DNA of 64,000 nucleotides from SAR202 cluster bacterium bin22 (GCA_002238505.1 MPMM01000002.1:372001-436000), one strand, 5' to 3'. Positions 8,500 to 17,637 are shown, counted from the first letter of the stretch. Program-made: numbers and translations. Notes: a model not told the origin generated them from the sequence alone.

Positions 8500-8689
8500 A
8501 AGTTGCCTCCCAGTTTCGACAAGATAGGGTTAGATATGGTGATTTTCGGCGATTATATCAGCAGGATTGATGCCAAACAAATAAGAATCACCCGTATGCA
8601 GAGTGCTATCAGTAGGTATAAGGTCTCTGGTTCGGACTCTACGTCGATGAAAAGAGCGGGCTCTTTCCGTTAAGGCGGTTAGTGCAAAG

Positions 8690-9766
8690 CTAGTTTGACC
8701 GGCCTTGCTTGAGAGCCGGGAGAGCCTCGCGGATTTCGTCCACATGTACGGCAAAGAAAGTGCCTATAACCCTTTTGCCGCCGGCCTGGGTCTGGGCGGC
8801 CCGAACCAGGCCAATCACCTCCCCATCGCTGTTAAAGACTGGACCTCCGCTGTCTCCCGGGTCCACCGGCACGTCCATCAACAAGTTTCGGATTTCCCGG
8901 TCGTCATCAACGTAAACTACCTGGGAAAGCACCCCCCGGTTGGCCGACGCTGCTCCTACGGTTCCGTCGTCCCGGGGGAAAACCGTGGAATAGCCCAGGG
9001 CCATCAATTCCTGGGCTATGTCCTGACGGGGCACTGTTCCCAGGGGCAGCGGGGCTGCTCGGCTGCTCAACGGCGCCTTATCGGGGTCGAACCTTATCAA
9101 TGCCAGGTCCCTCTCCCGGTCCACTGCTAACACGGTGGCAGTGAATTCGGGCTCTTCGGCCTGGCGAACGGTGACGGTCCGGTTGAAATCAACTACGTGC
9201 TCGTTGGTAATTATCAGGTTGGGCTCGATCAGCCACCCAGACCCTCGGCTGAATCTGGTGTCGATCATGAAGACTGAAGGCCAGGCGTGCTGGTGGATGG
9301 CACGAAAGTCGGTAACCGGCTGGGGTGTAGCGGTAGGCTGGGGCGTAGCCGTGTTAGGAATCGTAACCGGCGTGGCCGTTGGCGGAAAAGTAACCGGGGT
9401 CGGCGTCGGCGCCGGTGTAGCCGTAGGCGGAAGAACTATCGGTGTCGCCGTTGGCTGAGGCGTTGCCGTCGGAAAGGCAGTGGCGGTCGGCGGGGTAGTT
9501 GCCGTGGGTACCAGGGTAGCCGTAGGCACCAGCGTTGGTTCCGGCATCCGCGTAACGGTGGGCTGGGGCGTGGCCGTGGGCAAGGGCGTGGGAATTACCT
9601 GGGGAGTAACGGTGGGCGCGGCAGCCACAATGTCTCGTGCCCGCTGGTCTATGAGCTGGTTGAGCTCCTCATCCGAGGGCCCGCAGGCCGTCAGGGCCAG
9701 GGTCAGGCTGGCGAAAGCCAACCCGACCAGGCCCCGCCTCAGGGCTGTCAGGTCCCATATGTCCAT
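8690..9766 (-). CDS. Lipoprotein trypsin-like serine protease with P-T-rich stalk
   Basis: 358 residues. A signal peptide ends in a lipobox (LALTAC, lipidated Cys about residue 28), followed by a coiled-looking acidic stretch and a ~95-residue stalk built of P-T-A-T-P-type repeats (about 54-150). The C-terminal ~200 residues form a trypsin/HtrA-like domain with His in ITNEHVVD, Asp in RERDLALIRF and Ser in PGDSGGPVF, all three catalytic residues present; no PDZ domain follows. It should be anchored outside the cytoplasmic membrane, with the protease held away by the stalk. Its ATG directly follows the TAA of the upstream aldehyde dehydrogenase (no gap), so translation is probably coupled. Confidence 0.9.
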   Translation of the reverse strand: MDIWDLTALRRGLVGLAFASLTLALTACGPSDEELNQLIDQRARDIVAAAPTVTPQVIPTPLPTATPQPTVTRMPEPTLVPTATLVPTATTPPTATAFPTATPQPTATPIVLPPTATPAPTPTPVTFPPTATPVTIPNTATPQPTATPQPVTDFRAIHQHAWPSVFMIDTRFSRGSGWLIEPNLIITNEHVVDFNRTVTVRQAEEPEFTATVLAVDRERDLALIRFDPDKAPLSSRAAPLPLGTVPRQDIAQELMALGYSTVFPRDDGTVGAASANRGVLSQVVYVDDDREIRNLLMDVPVDPGDSGGPVFNSDGEVIGLVRAAQTQAGGKRVIGTFFAVHVDEIREALPALKQGRSN

Positions 9767-11263
9767 TTAAATGAAGCGTGCCTGCGACCTTGAAGAGTCG
9801 GCGTAATCGATATAGACGGTGATGACTTCGCTGAAGAAATCCATCGCTTCCACACCCTGTTCGCGTTGGCCAACTCCCGAGGCCTTGAGACCGCCAAAGG
9901 GCAGGTGCACTTCGCCGCCCAGCGTGGGGGCGTTGACGTGGACCATTCCTGCTTCCACGGTGTTGATGTATCTGTAAGCCCGGGGCAGGTCACGGGTGTA
10001 CACCGAAGAGGACAGCCCAAACTTGACGCTGTTGGATATCTCAACCGCGTCTTCCAGGTCCCTGGCCTTGAATACCGTCAGAACCGGTCCAAATATTTCT
10101 TCCTGGGCAATACGCATATCCGTGGTGCAGTCGGTGAATATGGTTGGCTCCACGTAGTAACCCTCGTCAAACTCGCCGCCCGTAACCGCATGGCCGCCGA
10201 ATGCCAGGTGCGCTCCCTCTTCGGCCCCAACGCCAATGTATTCCAGCACCGTGTCCAACTGGGACTGGCTGGACAAAGGACTGACATCCGTATCCGGAGC
10301 CAGCCCGTCGCCCACCTTCAACCTGGAAGTGCGGTCGATCAACTGCTCCATAAAGATGTCATAAACATCCTCTTCGACGATCACCCGGCTGGTGGCCGTG
10401 CATCGCTGGCCGGTGGAGCCGAAAGCCCCCTGCACGATACCGCCCAGTGCCTTGTCCAGGTCGGCGTCGGCCAGCAGAATTACCGCGTTCTTGCCTCCCA
10501 TCTCGCACTGTACCTTCTTGAGGCGCTGGGCTCCTTCCGCGTAAATTCCGGTCCCGATTTCGGTTGAACCGGTGAACGAAATACCGTTCACGTCCGGGCT
10601 CTCTACCAGCGCATTGCCCACTGACCCGCCCGGGCCGGTTATCAGGTTAAGGACGCCGGGAGGCAGGCCAGCCTCCTCAAATATTTCGGTCAGCTTAACC
10701 GCGCTTAACGGTGTGATGGACGCCGGTTTGAAAATTAGCGCGTTTCCGCAGATAAGAGCCGGGGCCATCTTCCAGGCTGGAATGGCGATTGGGAAGTTCC
10801 AGGGCGTGATAATGGCTACCACTCCCAGCGGCCTCCGCACCGTGTAGGCAACGGTGCTGGGCAGCTCGGAAGGTGTGGTGTACCCGAACATCCGGCGTCC
10901 TTCGCCGGCTGCGTATTCAATAATATTCATGGCCCGGCGTACTTCGCCCTGGGCGTCGGGCAGGGGTTTGCCTTCTTCCTCGGTTATGGTTCGGGCCAGT
11001 TCGTCACTGCGACGTCCCATTATTTCCAGGGCCCGGAAAAGAACCTGGGCACGGGCCGGCGCCGGCGTATTCGCCCATCCTTCCAGCGCTTCCTTGGCGG
11101 CGGCTACTGCCTGCAGCGCATCCTCAGGAGTAGAAGTCTGAAACTCGCCCAAGACCGTCCCTTTGTGAGCTGGATTCGCTACGGGATAGGTACGGCCGGA
11201 CACGGACTCGACCCATTGTCCGCCGATAAAGTTGCGATGGGGGGCGCCCTGTGTTGTTGCCAT
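9767..11263 (-). CDS. Aldehyde dehydrogenase, possibly 2-oxoglutarate semialdehyde type
   Basis: NAD(P)-dependent ALDH superfamily enzyme of 498 residues. Visible are the cofactor and active-site motifs TPWNFPIAIPAWKMAPAL, FKPAS, FTGSTEIG, the general-base Glu in CEMGGKNAV, the nucleophile in GQRCTATSR and EEIFGPVL. The GQRCTATSR context resembles alpha-ketoglutaric semialdehyde dehydrogenases and related succinate-semialdehyde enzymes. The divergent SMP-30 lactonase gene 220 bp away fits an oxidative sugar-acid route. Exact substrate is inferred only. The gene is followed without a gap by the protease gene. Confidence 0.9.
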   Translation of the reverse strand: MATTQGAPHRNFIGGQWVESVSGRTYPVANPAHKGTVLGEFQTSTPEDALQAVAAAKEALEGWANTPAPARAQVLFRALEIMGRRSDELARTITEEEGKPLPDAQGEVRRAMNIIEYAAGEGRRMFGYTTPSELPSTVAYTVRRPLGVVAIITPWNFPIAIPAWKMAPALICGNALIFKPASITPLSAVKLTEIFEEAGLPPGVLNLITGPGGSVGNALVESPDVNGISFTGSTEIGTGIYAEGAQRLKKVQCEMGGKNAVILLADADLDKALGGIVQGAFGSTGQRCTATSRVIVEEDVYDIFMEQLIDRTSRLKVGDGLAPDTDVSPLSSQSQLDTVLEYIGVGAEEGAHLAFGGHAVTGGEFDEGYYVEPTIFTDCTTDMRIAQEEIFGPVLTVFKARDLEDAVEISNSVKFGLSSSVYTRDLPRAYRYINTVEAGMVHVNAPTLGGEVHLPFGGLKASGVGQREQGVEAMDFFSEVITVYIDYADSSRSQARFI

Positions 11264-11483
11264 TAGTCGTCCTCATGTAAAGGTAAGGTTGCGCAGGATT
11301 GAATGCTATGGAGTAAAGTACCATTAGAGGCTTTAGTGGGCAAGGTAGAATGTGGGTTGGGCAGCCAGCATTCCACGGGCAACCCTCCGCCCGACAGTTT
11401 CAACCTCACTTAACCGAAAGGTGTAAAATCCCGCCAGGCAAGCCCGGGAATAGTGGCTGGAAAACGAAACCAGGAAGTAGTTA

Positions 11484-12476
11484 ATGGCCGGTAAAGCAGA
11501 CTGGACTCCTGAACTCGCACGGCGCTGGGACCAGGGTATTGTTCGTTATCCAGACCCGGCAGTGGAGGCGGTGGACCCGCGGTTCCTTTCATACCTGAAC
11601 GGTAACGCGGCGGTAGAGTGCCTGTTCGCCGGAACCAGGTGGGCCGAGGGCCCGGTGTGGTTTGGCGACTCCAGGTCCCTGATTTTCAGTGACATTCCCA
11701 ACAACCGGATGCTTCGGTACTGCGAAGCATCCGGCGACGTGACTGTGTTCCGCCAGCCATCCAACAACGCCAATGGCAACACACGCGACCGACAGGGGCG
11801 CCTGATTTCGTGCGAACACCTGACTCGCCGGGTTACCCGAACCGAGTATGACGGCAGCATAACGGTGTTGATTGACCGTTTCGACGGAAAGCGCCTCAAC
11901 GCGCCGAACGACGTGGTGGTCCAATCCAACGGAGCCATCTGGTTTACCGACCCTGGCTACGGAATCCTGGTGGGATACGAAGGCCAGCGGGCGGACCCCG
12001 AGTTGCCCACTCGGATTTACTGGCTGGATCCAGGAACCGGCCTGGCCACCGTAGCAGCTGAGGACTTCGTCAAGCCCAATGGGCTCTGTTTTTCTCCGGA
12101 CGAGTCACGGCTGTACATTTCCGATAGCGGCAGTTCCCACGACCCAGATGCTCCTGGCCACATTCGCGTCTTTGGAGTCGGTGAAGGGGGAGTGATGCGG
12201 GGTGGTGAGGTTTTCGCCGACTTCAAGCCCGGGTTCGCCGACGGCTTGCGCACGGACCGTGATGGAAATCTGTGGGCCGGTGTCGGTTGGGCTGGCCCGG
12301 GCTCCAATGGCGTACACTGCTTTACTTCTGACGGCGAGTTGATTGGCCGCATCCACCTGCCCGAGCCTTGCGCTAACCTCTGCTTCGGAGGCCTGCAAAA
12401 AAATCGGCTGTTCATGGCTTGCAGCCAATCGCTGTACGCGCTCTACGTGGAAGCCATCGGCAACCAATATCCTTGA
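11484..12476 (+). CDS. SMP-30/gluconolactonase/LRE family protein
   Basis: 330-residue six-bladed beta-propeller of the calcium-dependent lactonase family. Typical segments are the metal-binding Glu in WAEGPVWF, SDIPNNRML, GNTRDRQGRLISCEH, the central Asn in RLNAPNDVVV, the Asp in GAIWFTDPGYG, KPNGLCFSPDESRLYISDSG and ADGLRTDRDGNLWAG. No signal peptide. It would hydrolyse an aldonolactone or similar sugar lactone to its acid. The divergent aldehyde dehydrogenase suggests the two act in one sugar-acid pathway. Confidence 0.9.
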   Translation: MAGKADWTPELARRWDQGIVRYPDPAVEAVDPRFLSYLNGNAAVECLFAGTRWAEGPVWFGDSRSLIFSDIPNNRMLRYCEASGDVTVFRQPSNNANGNTRDRQGRLISCEHLTRRVTRTEYDGSITVLIDRFDGKRLNAPNDVVVQSNGAIWFTDPGYGILVGYEGQRADPELPTRIYWLDPGTGLATVAAEDFVKPNGLCFSPDESRLYISDSGSSHDPDAPGHIRVFGVGEGGVMRGGEVFADFKPGFADGLRTDRDGNLWAGVGWAGPGSNGVHCFTSDGELIGRIHLPEPCANLCFGGLQKNRLFMACSQSLYALYVEAIGNQYP

Positions 12477-12604
12477 TTGGGGTTGGATGCTCGCCTATCG
12501 CTTGATTGAACCCGTATAGTTACCTCTTGTGGCATCTCTTGTGGCTGCCCTCGCATTTTTGTTGCATCTGCCAGAGAGAAGGAACTCAGTTAGCGCGAGA
12601 ATTC

Positions 12605-12631
12605 TTGGTTCCACCTTGCCCGTAGTATAAT
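12605..12631 (+). promoter_or_regulatory. Candidate promoter of the DUF3500 gene
   Basis: A perfect TATAAT (12626-12631) lies 30 bp before the ATG, with a weak -35 TTGGTT (12605-12610) at a short 15-bp spacing. The TTG at 12631 overlaps the -10 box and is therefore an unlikely start for the gene. Confidence 0.35.
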
Positions 12632-12660
12632 TGGCTATCTTCTACAGGAGAACGATACTG

Positions 12661-13836
12661 ATGACACTGACGTTGCGCGATTTCAAAATACGAAACCGTC
12701 CCGTCGTTTCCGGCCGAAAACTGGCCCCAGACATGCCGGAACAACTGGCAACTAACCTGCGAAACGCCGAAGCGGAAATTGCCCAACCCTTCAAGGGACT
12801 GACTGCCGAAGGGCAGGTAACTACTGGCCTGTATTCGTTGCAGGACACCGGACTTTCCAATGAAGGAATTGCCAATGCCGCCAATGCCTGGCTGGAGTCG
12901 CTTGATTCGGAACAGAGATCTGCTGCCAGCTTCGGGCTGGACAGTGATGCCTGGCGCCGCTGGAGCAATATCCACGTTTTCCTGATGCGTCATGGCGCCA
13001 TGATGGCACCCATGTCCCAGGCCCAGCGGGACCTGACCTTCAACATGCTCCGCGAAAGTTTCAGCCCCGCCGGTTTTGAACTTGCCCGCAACATAATGAA
13101 GCTCAACGAAGCCATCCGCGAAATCACCGGTAGTGATGAAGAATTGGGCGAGTGGCTGTATTGGATGAGTGTGATGGGTGAACCCTCCGCCGAGGGCCCC
13201 TGGGGCTGGCAGTTCGACGGCCACCACCTCAACGTCAACTGTTTCCTGCTGGGAGGCCAGATGGTAATGACTCCCATGTTTATGGGTTCGGAACCGGTTG
13301 CCGTTGACATCGGCAAGCACGCCGGTACCCGCGTCTTCCAGGCCGAAGAAAGCATCGCCCTCAATCTGGCCCGTTCCTTCTCCGCCGAGCAAAAAAGCAA
13401 GGCCATTGTCTCCGACGACGTTCCCCCCGGCGTCTTCACCGGCGCCTTCCGGGACAACTTCGAAATGCGCTACGAGGGGATCAAGTTTGGAGACTTGTCC
13501 AGCCACCAGCAGGCAATAATGTTCGACCTCATTGGTACCTACATTAACCGGATGCGCTCGGACCACGCCCAGTTGAAGATGGATGAGATCAGGGAGCACC
13601 TGGGCGATACCCACTTTGCCTGGATGGGCGGCGTCGAGGAAGACAGCGTTTTCTACTACCGCGTCCACAGCCCGGTGGTTCTGATCGAGTTTGACCACCA
13701 GAATGGCATCTTCCTGGACAACGATGAACCCAGCCGCAACCACATTCATACAGTGGTGCGGACGCCCAATGGTAACGATTACGGCAAGGACCTTCTGCGT
13801 CAGCACCGGGAGCAGCACCACCACTCCCATGACTGA
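12661..13836 (+). CDS. DUF3500 family protein
   Basis: 391 residues beginning MTLTLRDFKIRN, after AGGAGA at about 9 nt. It shows the hallmarks of DUF3500: WGWQFDGHHLNVN in the middle, FMGSEP, and the C-terminal HIHTVVRTPNGNDYGKDLL. A His-rich tail (HREQHHHSHD) closes the protein, perhaps a metal-binding end. No signal peptide is evident. The biochemical role of the family is not established to my knowledge; the conserved His residues suggest a metal site. It is followed 63 bp later by a DUF1330 gene on the same strand and may be cotranscribed. Confidence 0.87.
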   Translation: MTLTLRDFKIRNRPVVSGRKLAPDMPEQLATNLRNAEAEIAQPFKGLTAEGQVTTGLYSLQDTGLSNEGIANAANAWLESLDSEQRSAASFGLDSDAWRRWSNIHVFLMRHGAMMAPMSQAQRDLTFNMLRESFSPAGFELARNIMKLNEAIREITGSDEELGEWLYWMSVMGEPSAEGPWGWQFDGHHLNVNCFLLGGQMVMTPMFMGSEPVAVDIGKHAGTRVFQAEESIALNLARSFSAEQKSKAIVSDDVPPGVFTGAFRDNFEMRYEGIKFGDLSSHQQAIMFDLIGTYINRMRSDHAQLKMDEIREHLGDTHFAWMGGVEEDSVFYYRVHSPVVLIEFDHQNGIFLDNDEPSRNHIHTVVRTPNGNDYGKDLLRQHREQHHHSHD

Positions 13837-13899
13837 TTCTTAGGACTGTGCCCCTGGTGTTTAAGGAATTCAACAGTTCACAAGGCAAAGGAGCATGAT

Positions 13900-14187
13900 A
13901 TGGCCGGCTATATGATTGCCGACGTTACAGTGACCGACCCGGCGGGTTTCGAGGAATACCGCAAGCTGGTCAGCGCGACTATTGAGGCCTACGGAGGCCG
14001 TTACATGGTTCGGGGCGGGGATACCGAGACCGTGGAGGGTGACTGGAATCCCAGCCGCCTGGTCATTCTGGAGTTTGACAGCGTGGATCAGGCAAAAGCC
14101 TGGTACTACTCCGAAGAGTACGCCGGACCCAAAGAGATGCGGCATAACTCGGCCACCACCAACGCCATTTTTGTGGAAGGTCTCTAG
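13900..14187 (+). CDS. DUF1330 family protein
   Basis: 95-residue ferredoxin-like dimeric alpha/beta-barrel protein. The family pattern is clear: MAGYMIADVTVTDPAGFEEYR, GGRYMVRGGDTETVEGDW, RLVILEFDSVDQAKAWYYSEEY and ending in AIFVEGL. Function of the family is unknown; members are soluble and often sit beside catabolic genes. A strong terminator stands 53 bp downstream. Confidence 0.92.
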   Translation: MAGYMIADVTVTDPAGFEEYRKLVSATIEAYGGRYMVRGGDTETVEGDWNPSRLVILEFDSVDQAKAWYYSEEYAGPKEMRHNSATTNAIFVEGL

Positions 14188-14239
14188 ACGTCCCTGCTAC
14201 AGGATCCAACCCCTCCTGAAATCGGCATGGGTCAAAAAG

Positions 14240-14276
14240 AACTCCCTCGGTGCAAGCCAATTGCACCGAGGGAGTT
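14240..14276. terminator. Bidirectional terminator between convergent genes
   Basis: A perfect 16-bp stem (14240-14255 with 14261-14276) and a 5-nt loop GCCAA. The minus-strand exit has TTTTT, the plus-strand exit only a weak T-rich sequence. It lies between the DUF1330 gene and the convergent VOC gene and can serve both. Confidence 0.85.
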
Positions 14277-14302
14277 GCTCGTTTGGAATATATTATTGAA
14301 GC

Positions 14303-14704
14303 CTAGTGCCACTCTGCGTGGTACATAACCTCAATCAGGTTACCGTCCGGGTCCCTGACGAAGCCTGCCAGCTTGCCGCTGTCATTCAGCTTGGGCTCCC
14401 GGCCCGGTTCGAAATTGACCCCTACCTCGTTAAGGTTGGACAGCCAGGCGTCCCAGTCTTCCACTTCCACTGCAAAATGGTTGGTGGAATGGGGTTGGGG
14501 GTTGGTCTCCACGTGCAGGTGCACTTCCGTGTTCCCCAGCTTCAAATAGCGTGGCCCGTCTTCAGTCCACTCCGCGCCGAACACCTTGCCGTACCATTCC
14601 TGGCTGCGGGGCACGTCGCTGGTTTCCACGTTGGTGTGCTGGATCATGCTTACCTTGATGCTGCCCTTGTTAATAGTTGGCATATAAGGGTTGCGTTCCG
14701 GCAT
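14303..14704 (-). CDS. VOC-family (glyoxalase-like) protein
   Basis: 133 residues with two VOC modules: VSMIQHTNVETSDVPRSQEWYGKVFG and HSTNHFAVEVEDWDAW, ending FVRDPDGNLIEVMYH. Candidate metal ligands are His in IQHTNV, His in TNHFAV and Glu in LIEVMY. The ATG at 14704 follows GAGGTG at 6 nt; a GTG three codons earlier overlaps that ribosome site. Probably a lyase or dioxygenase-like enzyme of unknown substrate. Confidence 0.83.
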   Translation of the reverse strand: MPERNPYMPTINKGSIKVSMIQHTNVETSDVPRSQEWYGKVFGAEWTEDGPRYLKLGNTEVHLHVETNPQPHSTNHFAVEVEDWDAWLSNLNEVGVNFEPGREPKLNDSGKLAGFVRDPDGNLIEVMYHAEWH

Positions 14705-14799
14705 GGTTATCACCTCTTTTGAAAGTATTCGGGCAAAAGTCGCGCATTCCTGTCCCGAATCATTGAATGAAATATATTACAGTGATCCTTCACGGTCAA

Positions 14800-15219
14800 T
14801 CAGTCCTGAATGTTCATCGCTTCCAGGCCAATCTGGGCCAGTTCCTCGTCCCGAATCAGGTAGCCGCCCACTCCAATTCCTCCCATGATTATGCCCTCCC
14901 GGGACTTTACGACTACTCCACCTTCGCCGGGGGTCAGGCTGGGATCGCCGTAATCACTTACGGTTCGGCCCCTTTCCTTCAACTGTTCGCCATGCGCTCC
15001 CGTATCCATCCCCATAATTGCCGCAGTATAGGCCTTGCGGAAGGCGTGACGCCGGGCGTACAGCCGGACGTGGTCCATCTGGGCGTAGGCCACCATATTG
15101 CCTGCGTCGTCCACTATCGAAATTGCCACCGGCATGCCGCCAGGTTTGGTCGCCTCTTCGATTATGGCCTTCATGGCGGCCTGAGCCTGTTCAAAGTCAA
15201 TAAAGGGTTTTCCCGACAT
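14800..15219 (-). CDS. GlcG/HbpS family (heme-binding-like, DUF336) protein
   Basis: 139 residues from the ATG in MSGKPFIDFEQA; an in-frame start further upstream (15294) would add 25 residues of no family character. Family features are the AISIVDDAGNMVAYAQMDHV strand pair, a helix of small residues (RRHAFRKAYTAA), and the Gly-rich GGVVVKSREGIIMGGIGVGG segment. GlcG/HbpS proteins are found with glycolate and propanediol use and in heme binding; the specific role here is unknown. It probably acts in the cytoplasm (no signal peptide). Confidence 0.87.
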   Translation of the reverse strand: MSGKPFIDFEQAQAAMKAIIEEATKPGGMPVAISIVDDAGNMVAYAQMDHVRLYARRHAFRKAYTAAIMGMDTGAHGEQLKERGRTVSDYGDPSLTPGEGGVVVKSREGIIMGGIGVGGYLIRDEELAQIGLEAMNIQD

Positions 15220-15467
15220 TTTCCTTCTGCTCCTATCTCCACTTTCCAGGGGAAAGCCATTGCTGGCCGATTCAGGACAGATGATACCACGCAAGGGCTA
15301 CCGGGCTCGTGTCGCCAGGGGCAGTTCGGGTTGCCTGATCGCAGGCTGAGCGTCTTCGCCATAAGGAAGGGCCACCTAACCCGATGGTACAATTATATTG
15401 GTACTTTGGCAGACGAAGATGGGCTGCCAGCCCGTTTGGGGACACCGGGAACGGGAGGTGTGAATCC

Positions 15468-16595
15468 ATGAAAGAAATTAGTAGGGAAGCTAGGGCTCGC
15501 CTGGCCGCTTTGAAGGAGACCTATGAGGAAGCATCCGCTTATGCTCTGGGGTATCCGGTCAACTTTGATTTTGACTACGAAGAAATCCTGCCCTTCCTGA
15601 AATTCAATGCAAACAACGTAGGCGACCCTTTCCACGGCACCAACTACCGGGTCAACAGCCATGATTTTGAACGGGAAGTAGTTGGGAAATTCGCAAACCT
15701 GATGCGCCTGGACCCAGAGGACGCCTGGGGCTATGTGACTACTGGCGGCACTGAGGGAAACATGTACGGGCTCTATATGGCCCGGGAACTCCATCCCCAG
15801 GGCGTGGTCTATTTCTCTCAGGACACTCACTACAGCATCCTGAAGATCATGCAGGTTCTGAATATGCGCAACATCATGATCAAGAGCCAGGATAACGGGG
15901 AGATTGATTACGACGACCTGTACGAGACCATTCGTATCAATCGTGATGTCCCGGTGATCATGATGGCCAATATTGGCACAACCATGAAGGGAGCGGTGGA
16001 CGACCTTCGCAAAGTGCGCAAGATTCTGGATGACCTGGCTATTCGGCAATCATACATTCACTCGGATGCGGCCCTCAGCGGTATGATTCTGCCCTTCGTT
16101 GCCGACCCCCAGCCATATGGATTTGACGAGGGCGCCGACAGCCTGGCCGTCAGCGGTCATAAGTTGATCGGTTCTCCCATACCCTGTGGCGTTGTGCTCA
16201 CCAGGAAAGAGTATGTTGCCCGCATATCGCGCTCGGTTGAATACGTTGGGGTGATGGACACTACCATTCCGGGCTCTCGCAACGCGTGGACACCGCTGCT
16301 ATTGTGGTATGCCCTCGAGAAACACGGAATGGAAGGCCTTACCGATATTGTGGCGGAAATGCTGTCGGTGGCTGAATATGCGGTCCAAAGGTTCAATGAC
16401 AGCGGCATTCCCGCCTGGCGGCATCACAACTCTGTAACAGTCGTTTTTCCCAGGCCGCCCCAGGAGGTGGTCAGCAAATGGCAGCTTGCCCCTTATCGGG
16501 ACATTGCTCATCTCATTACCATGCCCCATGTAACCCGGCAACTGGTCGATCAACTGGTGGACGAATGCTTGGCCATTGCCCCGGCTACCCGCTGA
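15468..16595 (+). CDS. PLP-dependent decarboxylase, histidine-decarboxylase-like
   Basis: Group II PLP decarboxylase of 375 residues, with the length and motifs of bacterial pyridoxal-type histidine decarboxylases: TTGGTEGNMYGLY, SQDTHYSILKIMQVL (stacking His about 121), NIGTTMKGAVDDL, HSDAALSGM and the PLP Lys in SGHKLIGSP (about 232). It also has GSRNAWTPLLLWYAL, where histidine decarboxylases usually show GSRNG followed by a His or similar residue. The start at 15468 follows GGGAGG at 9 nt. Likely products are CO2 and an amine. Substrate is inferred from the motif similarity only. A double ACT protein gene follows 163 bp downstream on the same strand. Confidence 0.86.
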   Translation: MKEISREARARLAALKETYEEASAYALGYPVNFDFDYEEILPFLKFNANNVGDPFHGTNYRVNSHDFEREVVGKFANLMRLDPEDAWGYVTTGGTEGNMYGLYMARELHPQGVVYFSQDTHYSILKIMQVLNMRNIMIKSQDNGEIDYDDLYETIRINRDVPVIMMANIGTTMKGAVDDLRKVRKILDDLAIRQSYIHSDAALSGMILPFVADPQPYGFDEGADSLAVSGHKLIGSPIPCGVVLTRKEYVARISRSVEYVGVMDTTIPGSRNAWTPLLLWYALEKHGMEGLTDIVAEMLSVAEYAVQRFNDSGIPAWRHHNSVTVVFPRPPQEVVSKWQLAPYRDIAHLITMPHVTRQLVDQLVDECLAIAPATR

Positions 16596-16758
16596 AATAG
16601 GCGCCAGTTCAGAGCGCCTTCTTCCATCAAGTTTGAAAATCCAGTTTGGATGGCGACTCACGATATGCTGTCGCCCCTTGTGACAGGCAGACCCACGATA
16701 AATTCCTGGAACTGTTGGCAGCCGTTTGCGGCGCAAGCCATTTAAGGGAGGATATTAC

Positions 16759-17157
16759 TTGGAACGCATAGTAATTATGGCCCGCGACGATGTGGGAGTA
16801 CTCGCGGATATAACCAGCGTCCTGGCGCAGGCCAGCGTCAATCTGGAGTCCATCAATACTCAGGTCAACGGGGAGCACGGGACCATAATCATCAGCACTG
16901 ACGACACAAACCGCGCCCTAACAGCGTTGGCGGGTGCCGGTTACTCCGCGGTAACCGACGACGCGCTGCTTATTCGGCTAAAGGACGAGGCCGGCGCCCT
17001 GGCCCGTGTGGCTCAGCGCTTCAGCGAGGCAGGCATAAATATCCGAAGTGTCCACATTCTGGACCGGAAGGACGGTTTTGCCACTATAGCTCTCTCCACG
17101 TCGACCGACGACAGGCCACGGGCCGAAGCCCTGGTGGGCCCGGAAGAAAGGGTGTGA
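16759..17157 (+). CDS. Tandem ACT domain protein
   Basis: 132 residues consisting of two ACT ligand-binding domains: ERIVIMARDDVGVLADITSVLAQASVNLESI (about 2-65) and IRLKDEAGALARVAQRFSEAGINIRSVHIL (about 68-130). Such proteins bind amino acids and regulate metabolism or act as stand-alone sensors. The start is a TTG at 16759, seven bases after GGGAGG (16746-16751); no ATG is available in the conserved region. It follows the decarboxylase gene and may sense a related amino acid (inference). It ends in a UGA with no conserved sequence beyond it. Confidence 0.87.
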   Translation: MERIVIMARDDVGVLADITSVLAQASVNLESINTQVNGEHGTIIISTDDTNRALTALAGAGYSAVTDDALLIRLKDEAGALARVAQRFSEAGINIRSVHILDRKDGFATIALSTSTDDRPRAEALVGPEERV

Positions 17158-17637
17158 TATCCACCGAGGCCCGCCCTCTGGACTGGTCATATTCCATTAG
17201 GTTGCTGAACAGCTAAGCCTCATCTGTCCATTGGGTTTCTGACTCCAACTCGCTGATACCTGCCCCTTTCGGGCCGTCTGACCGGCGCCTGGCATAATGT
17301 TGAAGCAGCTAGAACCTGGCGGACTACCAGGGCACGCGCCTCTTCGGACAACTGGGGAATCTCCCTTAAGAGTAGGTGGCTGGGGGATGCCCTCACCGAG
17401 GCGTTCATTAGCTCCTGTCTGGGAAATCTCCAAATACAAAGTGAGCGAAAATAAATGAGAATGGCCGGAAATACCTTTTTCCCCAGAATCAAGAAAGGGA
17501 CAGGCAAAGTCATCCCTTTCCTTAGGGGGCATTCGCTTTATTGACTCCCCAGTATGGCCAAACCTATAATTCCCGAATCTACCCCAGCCCGGCCGAACCG
17601 AAATTGCGGGAAATAACCTGTCCCGTCGGAGGATTTC
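17158..17637. other. Gene-free stretch before the LigB-type gene
   Basis: About 480 bp between two plus-strand genes. Open frames on the minus strand here run on into the antisense of the downstream gene and resemble no family. I see no tRNA, strong terminator or repeat. The promoter of the downstream gene presumably lies in it, but no clear box was found. Confidence 0.5.

Noticed and set aside
9287-9610. Repetitive region that could be mistaken for a CRISPR or tandem repeat locus
   Set aside because: It is the coding repeat for the P-T-rich stalk of the lipoprotein protease; units are irregular and in frame, and there are no spacers.
12586-13830. Long minus-strand open frame (414 codons) opposite the DUF3500 gene
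   Set aside because: It is the codon-position shadow of a well-supported gene in GC-rich DNA; no family likeness or ribosome site.
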